Source of the DNA: Pelagibacterium lacus
Lineage (GTDB): Bacteria > Pseudomonadota > Alphaproteobacteria > Rhizobiales > Devosiaceae
DNA: 64,000 bases
Assembly (NCBI RefSeq): GCF_003345525.1
Contig: NZ_QQNH01000015.1
Coordinates: 1 to 64,000 of the forward strand
Reading direction: 5' to 3'
In this document: positions 58,133 through 64,000 of the stretch, piece by piece
Layout: each line of letters starts with the position of its first letter
Position numbering within the stretch: position 1 is the first letter of the stretch
Position numbers and translations under genes: made by a program
Notes under the pieces: model-generated
Seen by the model: the letters and a program-made list of their open reading frames with translations, nothing else
Databases searched by the model: none
Told to the model about the DNA's origin: nothing

Positions 58133-59383
58133 TCAGCGATATTCGGCGGCCGGCGGGATACCGGCATCGGTGCCGCCGCCCAGCGCCGCCAGCGGCAGGC
58201 CGCCGAGCCGTGCGGCTTCGATCGTCGTCGCGCCCTCCGGCCCGACCTGTCGGATCACCAGGCCATATTCGCCCCGCCCGTCAAAATGGAAGCGGAACGA
58301 TCCGTCCCGGCCAACGAACCCGCCGGGGGCGAGCAGCCCGTTACCATAGGGCGGCACGGACTGGCTGAGGCCGGGGCTGTTGGCCAGCAGCACGGCGGAA
58401 AAGGCGAGGGTCGCGAGCTGGTGCGGCTCGCTGCCGAAGCGGGCGCGGTAGCGCGGGGCGAGGGCGGCCAGCCCGGCGGGATCGATGGCCGGGTAGAGCG
58501 CGCCGGCGAGATAGGGCTGGCGCAAGATCGCCGCATCGCCCTCCCATTCGGCCGAGCCGATCAGCATCAGCCGGTCGCGCGGCACCCGGGCCGCATCGAG
58601 CAGCAGGCCGAAGCTGGGGGCGGTGGCGCGATCGGGGAGATAGAGCGTATCGATCTGGCCCGAGCGCATGGCCGGGGCCAGCCGCTCGATGGCGGTGCGG
58701 GCCCTGTCCTCGCTGTCGAACATCTCGACGCCGACCACCGTGAGGCCCAATTCGCTCGCCGCCTGCCGCAGAACTTCTGCCTGCACCCGGCCGAGCGGTG
58801 TGTCGGGGAGGATGGCGGCGACCGCCCGGCGTCCCGCCATCCGCGCATGGCCCAGGGCGCGCATCACTTCGGCTTCGGGCAGGACGCTGAGGAGATAGAC
58901 CCCATCGGTGGCCACCGAGGCGGTGGAAGAGAACCCGATGAGCGGGATGCCGGCCGGCTTGGCGATGGCTCCGGCCATGGCCACCGCGTCGGCGGTGAGG
59001 GGACCGAGGATCAGCCTTGCCCCTTCCGCTACCGCCTGCTGGGCGGCGGCCCGCGCCGACTGGGTGGTCGCGCCGCCATCCTTGAGCACCAGATGGATGG
59101 TCTGGCTTCCCCGTTCCGCCACATGGTCCATGCCGAGCCGGGCGCCGTTGGCCATGGCGCGGCCTACCGAAGCAGTGTTGCCCGAGAGGGGCAGGATGAG
59201 GGCCACCCGCACCGGTCCGCTGCCGATGATTTCCCCCTGGGCCGGGGCGAGGATCGGGGCCTGTGAAGGCGGCGGCATGAGCGGCGCGGGAGCGGCCGGT
59301 CCCGGATGGGATGACGGGGAGCAGGCGGCGAGGAGGGCGGCAAGCCCCCATCCGATCCGCCATCGTGCCGCTGGCCTGCGCAT
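58133..59383 (-). CDS. LpoA-like lipoprotein (penicillin-binding protein activator)
   Basis: A 416-residue lipoprotein with lipobox LLAAC (Cys21), followed by a Pro/Ala linker and a periplasmic-binding-protein-like fold (about 55-380) like the LpoA C-terminal domain. VALILPLSGNTASVGRAMANGARLGMD (split) opens the domain and LGPLTADAVAMAG is a family segment. LpoA proteins activate class A PBPs; whether this one does is unknown. It is convergent with hemW and divergent from rsmI. Confidence 0.82.
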   Translation of the reverse strand: MRRPAARWRIGWGLAALLAACSPSSHPGPAAPAPLMPPPSQAPILAPAQGEIIGSGPVRVALILPLSGNTASVGRAMANGARLGMDHVAERGSQTIHLVLKDGGATTQSARAAAQQAVAEGARLILGPLTADAVAMAGAIAKPAGIPLIGFSSTASVATDGVYLLSVLPEAEVMRALGHARMAGRRAVAAILPDTPLGRVQAEVLRQAASELGLTVVGVEMFDSEDRARTAIERLAPAMRSGQIDTLYLPDRATAPSFGLLLDAARVPRDRLMLIGSAEWEGDAAILRQPYLAGALYPAIDPAGLAALAPRYRARFGSEPHQLATLAFSAVLLANSPGLSQSVPPYGNGLLAPGGFVGRDGSFRFHFDGRGEYGLVIRQVGPEGATTIEAARLGGLPLAALGGGTDAGIPPAAEYR

Positions 59384-59522
59384 GGTTTCGCTTTCTCCCT
59401 ATGCCGAAAACAGCCGAATCATTGCTGATTCGCGGCGCGACGGGAATTGCCGCCCGGCTCGACTTTCGATCCGCCAATGGTAAAAGGGACCCTGACCCGA
59501 CCGGTTTGGAGCAGTGCGGCGC

Positions 59523-60407
59523 GTGACAGACGAAAAATCCTTCACGATCGCCGGCCACCGCATCGCCGCCCCGCGCCCGGCCCCGGGGCTCTATCCGGTC
59601 GCGACCCCTATCGGCAATCTGCGCGACATCACCCTGCGCGCCCTCGACATCCTCGCCGGGGCCGATCTGGTGCTGTGCGAGGATACGCGCCACACGGCAC
59701 GGCTGTTCGACGCCTATGGCATCACGACCCCGCGCACCGCGCTGCACGAGCACAATGAACGGGCGCGGATCGAGCCGATCCTCGCCCAGATCGCCGGGGG
59801 GAAGGCCGTGGCCCTGGTCTCCGATGCGGGCACGCCGCTGCTGTCGGACCCCGGCTTTCCCCTGGTCCGCGCGGCGCGCGAAGCGGGGATCGAGGTGTTT
59901 CCGGTGCCCGGCCCTTCGGCCCTTCTGGCCGCCCTGACCGGGGCGGGACTGCCGACCGATGCCTTTGCCTTTTTCGGCTTTCTGCCGCCCAAGACCGGCC
60001 AGCGCAGCAATGCGCTGCGCCCGCTGGCCGGCCGGGCGGAAACGCTGGTCTTTTACGAGTCCCCGCGCCGGCTGGGGGCGGCCCTCGCCGACATGGCCGC
60101 CACGTTCGGGCCCGAGCGCGCCGCCGTGGTGGCGCTGGAACTGACCAAGCGCTTTGAGCGCTTCGAGGCCGGGCCGCTGGCCGAACTTGCCGAGCGGTTC
60201 TCCGGCGACGTCAAGGGGGAAGCGGTGATCCTCGTCGCCGGATCGGATGGCAGCGCGGCGGAAACGGGGGGAGATTGGGAAGCGGCGCTCGACAGCGCCA
60301 TGCAGGCCATGCCGCTGCGCGCCGCCGTCGATATGGTGGCGGCCGGTTTCGGCCTCAAGCGCAAGCTTGTCTATGATGCGGCGCTCAAGCGCAAAACCGG
60401 CGCCTGA
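59523..60407 (+). CDS. rsmI: 16S rRNA (cytidine-2'-O)-methyltransferase RsmI
   Basis: A 294-residue tetrapyrrole-methylase-fold enzyme methylating C1402 of 16S rRNA. GLYPVATPIGNLRDITLRAL, LCEDTRHTARL and LVSDAGTPLLSDPG are RsmI hallmarks. GTG 59523 is chosen (11 bases after GGAG); GTG 59514 in the same frame is possible. Its end overlaps yraN. It heads rsmI-yraN-gshB. Confidence 0.93.
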   Translation: MTDEKSFTIAGHRIAAPRPAPGLYPVATPIGNLRDITLRALDILAGADLVLCEDTRHTARLFDAYGITTPRTALHEHNERARIEPILAQIAGGKAVALVSDAGTPLLSDPGFPLVRAAREAGIEVFPVPGPSALLAALTGAGLPTDAFAFFGFLPPKTGQRSNALRPLAGRAETLVFYESPRRLGAALADMAATFGPERAAVVALELTKRFERFEAGPLAELAERFSGDVKGEAVILVAGSDGSAAETGGDWEAALDSAMQAMPLRAAVDMVAAGFGLKRKLVYDAALKRKTGA

Positions 60408-60765
60408 GCGCCGCCAGAGGGCCGAGCGGGCCGGCCGCCGCGCCGAGACGCTGGCCCTGTGGTATCTGCGCCTCAAGGGCTATCGCATCGAGGCGCGCCG
60501 CTACCGCACCCCGATCGGCGAGCTCGATATCGTGGCGCGCCGCGGGCGGCTGATCGCCGTGGTCGAGGTCAAGCACCGCACCCGTGGCGGGGCGCTGGGG
60601 CTGGCCGATGCCCTCGACGCGGTCAATACCCGCCGCATCATGGCGGCGACCGAATGGTTCCGCGCCGCCCATCCGCGGTTTCAGGACTGCGATTTCCGTT
60701 TCGATGTGATAGCCATTACGCCCGGGCGCTGGCCGCACCATATGGTCAATGCCTTCTGGTCGTGA
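60373..60765 (+). CDS. yraN: YraN family (UPF0102) putative endonuclease
   Basis: A 130-residue protein with the YraN nuclease-like fold: RYRTPIGELDIVARRG (catalytic Glu/Asp) and VVEVKHRTRGG (Asp/Glu-X-Lys). Endonuclease activity is suggested by fold, role unclear. It starts at ATG 60373 (or 60376), 35 bases inside rsmI, the usual rsmI-yraN coupling. Confidence 0.9.
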   Translation: MMRRSSAKPAPERRQRAERAGRRAETLALWYLRLKGYRIEARRYRTPIGELDIVARRGRLIAVVEVKHRTRGGALGLADALDAVNTRRIMAATEWFRAAHPRFQDCDFRFDVIAITPGRWPHHMVNAFWS

Positions 60766-60786
60766 TTCGTTTTCAAGGAAATGCCG

Positions 60787-61728
60787 ATGTCCCTTTCCGT
60801 TGCCGTGCAGATGGATCCCATCGATGCCATCAATCCCCTGGGGGATTCGAGCTTTGCCCTGATGCTCGAAGCCCAGGCGCGGGGACACCGGCTCTCCTAT
60901 TACACCCCCAATTCCCTGGCCCAGCGGGGCAACACGGTCACCGCCCGCGTGCACAAGGTCACCGTCGACGACCAGCAGAAGGGCATGCATTTCGCGCTGG
61001 AGGATTGGCAGAAGACCGACCTCTCGACGTTCGACGTGGTGCTGCTGCGCCAGGACCCGCCGTTCGACATGAACTACATCACCACCACCCATATGCTCGA
61101 GCGCATCCATCCCAAGGCGCTGGTGGTCAATCACCCGGCCGAAGTGCGCAACGCGCCGGAAAAGATTCTGGTCACCAGCTTTCCCGAGCTGATGCCCGAC
61201 ACGCTGATCACCCGCGACGAGACCGAAATCCGCGCCTTCCGCGCCGAATTCGGCGACATCGTCATCAAGCCCCTGTTCGGCAATGGCGGGGCGGGCGTGT
61301 TCCGCATCAGGCCCGACGATGAGAATCTCGGCGCGCTGCTGGAGATGTTCGACGCCAGCTTCCGCGAGCCCTTCATGATCCAGCGCTACCTGCCCGAGGT
61401 GCGCAAGGGCGACAAGCGCATCATCCTCGTCGACGGCAAGGCGGTGGCCGGGCTCAACCGCATTCCGGCCGAGGGCGAGGCGCGCTCCAACATGCATGCG
61501 GGCGGCCGGCCGGAGCTTTCCGAACTCACGGCGCGCGAGCACGAGATCTGCGAGATCATCGGCCCCGAACTCAAGAAGCGCGACCTGATCTTCGTTGGCA
61601 TCGACGTGATCGGGGACTATCTCACCGAGATCAACGTGACCTCCCCGACCGGCATCCGCGAGGTCAAGCGCTTCGGCGGGCCCGACATCGCGGTGATGGT
61701 GTGGGACGCCATCGAGCGCCGGCGCTGA
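60787..61728 (+). CDS. gshB: Glutathione synthetase
   Basis: A 313-residue ATP-grasp synthetase joining gamma-glutamylcysteine and glycine. [20 protein letters not shown], the ATP-grasp segments [16 protein letters not shown] and [15 protein letters not shown], and [13 protein letters not shown] are typical. ATG 60787 is chosen for AAGGA 7 bases upstream; an ATG at 60781 is too close. Its product supplies the glutathione used by the YqjG-type reductase at 4735. Confidence 0.94.
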   Translation: MSLSVAVQMDPIDAINPLGDSSFALMLEAQARGHRLSYYTPNSLAQRGNTVTARVHKVTVDDQQKGMHFALEDWQKTDLSTFDVVLLRQDPPFDMNYITTTHMLERIHPKALVVNHPAEVRNAPEKILVTSFPELMPDTLITRDETEIRAFRAEFGDIVIKPLFGNGGAGVFRIRPDDENLGALLEMFDASFREPFMIQRYLPEVRKGDKRIILVDGKAVAGLNRIPAEGEARSNMHAGGRPELSELTAREHEICEIIGPELKKRDLIFVGIDVIGDYLTEINVTSPTGIREVKRFGGPDIAVMVWDAIERRR

Positions 61729-61741
61729 TTCACGTGGAACA
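61726..61741. other. parS: Weak parS-like site 7
   Basis: TGATTCACGTGGAACA overlaps the gshB stop codon; two differences from consensus. More than 30 kb from the predicted oriC. Confidence 0.35.
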
Positions 61742-61756
61742 GGCGGGGCCGCACCG

Positions 61757-62407
61757 ATGACATCGAGCTTTTTCGTTGCTTTCGCCACCTTCTTTGCCAC
61801 GGTCGGGGTGGCCGATGTCGCCTTCATCTTCGCCGGGCTGACGCGCAACTATACGCCGCGCCAGCGCGTGGTCGCGGCGACGCGGGGCGTGCTGGTCGCG
61901 GCGGGAATCCTCCTGTTCTTTTCCTTCGTGGGCAATCTGATCCTCGAAGGCTTCGGCATCACCTTGCCTGCCCTCCGCGTGGCCGGGGGCATCCTCCTGC
62001 TGCTGATCGCCATCGACATGGTATTCGCGCGCCATTCGGGCGGCACCGGCACCACCAGCGAGGAGGAGGCCGAGGCGACCGGGCGCGAGGACATTTCCGT
62101 CTTTCCCCTGGCCATGCCGCTGCTGGCCGGCGCGGGCTCGATCTCGGCCGTGATCCTCTTTACCACCGGCGCGCCCTCGGACATCGACTTCTGGCTGGTG
62201 ATCGCCGCCCTGCTGGCGACGCTGTTCCTCGCCTGGCTGGCCTTGCTCGCCGCCATCCCCATCCAGCGGCTGTTGGGGCTCACCGGGATGTCGGTGGTCT
62301 CCCGCGTGGTCGGCATCCTGCTGACCGCCCTCGCCATCCAGTTCATCTTCGACGGCGTAGTGGCCAGCGGCGTGCTCGGCTCGAGAGCCGGGACCGGCGC
62401 TATTTGA
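61757..62407 (+). CDS. MarC-family membrane protein
   Basis: A 216-residue integral membrane protein with about six helices, of the MarC/UPF0056 family. FPLAMPLLAGAGSISAVILF (about 115-134) is the conserved core. Despite the name, no role in antibiotic resistance is established. It follows gshB by 28 bases and overlaps the end of the convergent GH25 gene by 8 bases. Confidence 0.86.
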   Translation: MTSSFFVAFATFFATVGVADVAFIFAGLTRNYTPRQRVVAATRGVLVAAGILLFFSFVGNLILEGFGITLPALRVAGGILLLLIAIDMVFARHSGGTGTTSEEEAEATGREDISVFPLAMPLLAGAGSISAVILFTTGAPSDIDFWLVIAALLATLFLAWLALLAAIPIQRLLGLTGMSVVSRVVGILLTALAIQFIFDGVVASGVLGSRAGTGAI

Positions 62408-63239
62408 GTGGCGAGCAGCGGCCCTGCGGAGCGAGCCGGGCATAGGTGCGCGGATCGCATCCGGTGAGGAAGAACTGGATCCAGTCGCTTTCCGAACCGA
62501 ACCAGGCATTGCGGTCGACTTCGCCGCTGACCCCGGGCACCGTGCCGGTCTGGGTATATTGCCAGAAGGCGAAGGGGCGGTTGGCGTAGCGCTGATGCGG
62601 CTCGGCGGCCACCGAGCGCAGCCACATGGGATTGTCCAGCGGCACGCCTTCGAGCACGTCGCGGTGGAAGTTGATGTCGGTATAGATCACCGGCACCTTG
62701 CCGGTATGGGCCTCCATGCCGGCCAGCATCACCCGCACCATTTCGAGCACTTCGGTGCGGCTGAGATTGTGCCGGCACGAGGAGCCGTTGTTCCATTCCA
62801 GATCGAGCACCGGCGGCAGTGCGTCGGGTTCGGCCGGCACATTGGCGGCGAACCAGGCGACCTGTTCATGGGCAGGCCGGCACCAATAGACGAAATGATA
62901 GGCCCCACGCGGCACCCCCGCCGCCCGGGCTCCGTCCCAGTTGCGCCGGAAGTCGGGATCGAGATGGTCGCCGCCATCGGTCGCCTTGATATAGGCGAAG
63001 CGCGTGCCGGCTTGCGCCACGGCGCGCCAGTCGATGCGGCCCTGATGGCGCGAGACGTCGATGCCGTGAATGGGGAGCGAATGGGCGCGGGCCACCCCGG
63101 GATGGGGCTTGTTGTCGCCCTTGGCCGGGTAGTAATTATGCCCGCAGGCGGCGAGAATCCCCGCAATGGCGACGACGGCAAGCGCCGGCAGGGCTTTTCG
63201 GACCAGGGCGGGAATCGCGGTGGCACGCGGCAGGGGCAT
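62400..63239 (-). CDS. GH25-family lysozyme-like lipoprotein
   Basis: A 279-residue lipoprotein with lipobox ILAAC (Cys32) and a GH25 glycoside-hydrolase domain (about 57-265). GIDVSRHQGRIDW holds the catalytic Asp and PPVLDLEWNNGSS the DxE pair. GH25 enzymes cut peptidoglycan; this membrane-anchored form may remodel the wall or act as a muramidase toward others. Start at 63239. A 142-base gap separates it from the response regulator upstream on the same strand. Confidence 0.85.
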   Translation of the reverse strand: MPLPRATAIPALVRKALPALAVVAIAGILAACGHNYYPAKGDNKPHPGVARAHSLPIHGIDVSRHQGRIDWRAVAQAGTRFAYIKATDGGDHLDPDFRRNWDGARAAGVPRGAYHFVYWCRPAHEQVAWFAANVPAEPDALPPVLDLEWNNGSSCRHNLSRTEVLEMVRVMLAGMEAHTGKVPVIYTDINFHRDVLEGVPLDNPMWLRSVAAEPHQRYANRPFAFWQYTQTGTVPGVSGEVDRNAWFGSESDWIQFFLTGCDPRTYARLAPQGRCSPLK

Positions 63240-63381
63240 GGAGGCTCGAACTCGACGATTTGATGCAAAAACGTTTCAAATCGTAACTGCTCCCATTCCG
63301 GTTAATACCGGCCTCACAAGCGTGCTTAACCAATGATGAAGGGCGGTGGGTGTGACCGCAAAGCGCCGCTTGATCAGGGGT

Positions 63382-63747
63382 TCAGGCGGCGAGTACCCGG
63401 GCCTGGGAAATGACCGTGTCGGTGTCGTAGGGCTTGGGGATGAAGAGATCGGCATCCTCGCCCGCCTCCTCGACCCGGCCCGAGGTGACCACCACCGGGA
63501 TGTGCGGCCAGCGCTCCTTGATTTCGTGGGCCAGCTCCAGCCCGTTCATGCGCCCCGCCAGTTCCACATCGGTAAACACCAGGCTGATGGAATGGCGCGA
63601 GGCCAGGAGGTCCATGGCCTGCTCGGCATCGGAGACCTCGACCACGGCAAATCCGGCATCGACCAAGGCGAGGGTGACGTCGAGGCGCACCAGCGGCTCG
63701 TCCTCGACCACCAGGACCAGGGGATGATTGTCGTTGCGGTGTGTCAC
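63382..63747 (-). CDS. Single-domain response regulator
   Basis: A 121-residue stand-alone receiver. VLVVEDEPLVRLDVTLAL holds the acidic pocket, FTDVELAGRMNGLELA the phospho-acceptor Asp (about 60), VTSG the Thr and PKPYD the Lys. No DNA-binding output; it may pass signals between histidine kinases. No kinase is in view. Confidence 0.88.
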   Translation of the reverse strand: MTHRNDNHPLVLVVEDEPLVRLDVTLALVDAGFAVVEVSDAEQAMDLLASRHSISLVFTDVELAGRMNGLELAHEIKERWPHIPVVVTSGRVEEAGEDADLFIPKPYDTDTVISQARVLAA

Positions 63748-64000
63748 GATAGGTTAACTCCCGACTGTGCTTGGCCACGCGGGACCAATGAGCATAAGGG
63801 ACCCGGCCGTTGGCCGCGCCCCGCTCGCGTTACGGTTTAGAAAGAATGAAGGGTGCGGGCCGCCTGCCCGGTTAACCCTTGGTTATCGCCACAATGCCCG
63901 GGCGGCTCCTGTGGTTCCGAAAAGCCTGATGAATTCGGGGCCGCAACGCCGATCCTTAGCATATGTTCCTTAAATGTTCTTGTCAGGGCAGCAGATTGCA
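63748..64000. other. Right-edge intergenic region
   Basis: No gene is supported in these 253 bases. TTAA-CCCTTGG-TTAT (63872-63886) is a CtrA-like site with one mismatch, upstream of the response regulator on the minus strand. Any gene continuing right of the window is not visible. Confidence 0.3.

Overview
The window is one contiguous, GC-rich chromosomal segment from an alphaproteobacterium, most likely Hyphomicrobiales (Rhizobiales); a Devosia-like lineage is my best guess, but this is inference from gene order and protein style only. The evidence is the parA-parB-rsmG-mnmG-mnmE-rho-hemE block, the maf-aroE-coaE-dnaQ-secB block, the hslV-GNAT-hslU and hisB-hisH-hisA-hisF-hisE-coaA clusters, and CtrA-type boxes. 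Genes are densely packed, often with 4-base start/stop overlaps. I see no insertion sequence, prophage, CRISPR array or rRNA operon.

The central point is that this is the origin-proximal region of the chromosome. The roughly 460-base gap between divergent hemE and maf (about 30140-30598) has the layout of an alphaproteobacterial oriC: an AT-rich stretch beside hemE, two exact CtrA full sites (TTAA-N7-TTAA), several degenerate DnaA boxes and GANTC methylation sites. On its left lie parA/parB and four good parS-like sites (21.4-25.8 kb), one of them inside the rsmG coding sequence. Three weaker parS-like sites lie at 41.2, 51.0 and 61.7 kb.

Layout. 0-1.6 kb: an off-edge gene start, deoD and leuD. 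1.7-5.7 kb: a LysR regulator followed by a co-directional redox/detoxification set (a frameshifted NAD(P)-binding reductase, DoxX, a double-VOC protein and a glutathionyl-hydroquinone reductase). 5.8 kb: tRNA-Gly(GCC). 6-9.2 kb: a thioredoxin-TPR chaperone, a Lon-substrate-domain protein, a Trm112-like protein and a UbiH-type hydroxylase. 9.4-10.8 kb: an ammonium transporter with a sigma-54-type promoter. 11-21.4 kb: ftsK, lolA, xthA, a cyclic-nucleotide-binding protein, an OmpR-type regulator, yggS, leuS, lptE and holA. 21.5-30.1 kb: parB, parA, rsmG, mnmG, mnmE, rho, hemJ and hemE, all on the minus strand. 30.6-36.4 kb: maf to an XRE regulator. 36.4-43.7 kb: hslUV with an embedded acetyltransferase, the his cluster and coaA. 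43.7-49.7 kb: a PfkB kinase, nth, an MGMT-like protein, gpmA, dapB, pyrF and an FMN reductase. 49.7-55.5 kb: the heat-shock set dnaJ, dnaK, grpE and hrcA, with RpoH-type promoters before dnaK and grpE. 55.6-64 kb: rph, rdgB, hemW, an LpoA-like lipoprotein, rsmI, yraN, gshB, a MarC protein, a GH25 lysozyme-like lipoprotein and a single-domain response regulator.

Most genes are core housekeeping. Their products serve replication and segregation (oriC, ParABS, FtsK, HolA, DnaQ), tRNA modification (MnmE/MnmG), envelope assembly (LolA, LptE, SecB), proteostasis (DnaKJ-GrpE, HslUV, thioredoxin-TPR) and biosynthesis of histidine, CoA, haem, leucine and lysine. The less ordinary observations are the frameshift in the reductase, the LysR-linked quinone/aldehyde detoxification set with a candidate operator, the doubled parS motif beside mnmE, the parS site inside rsmG, and unrecognised small proteins inserted in the his and dnaK-grpE regions.
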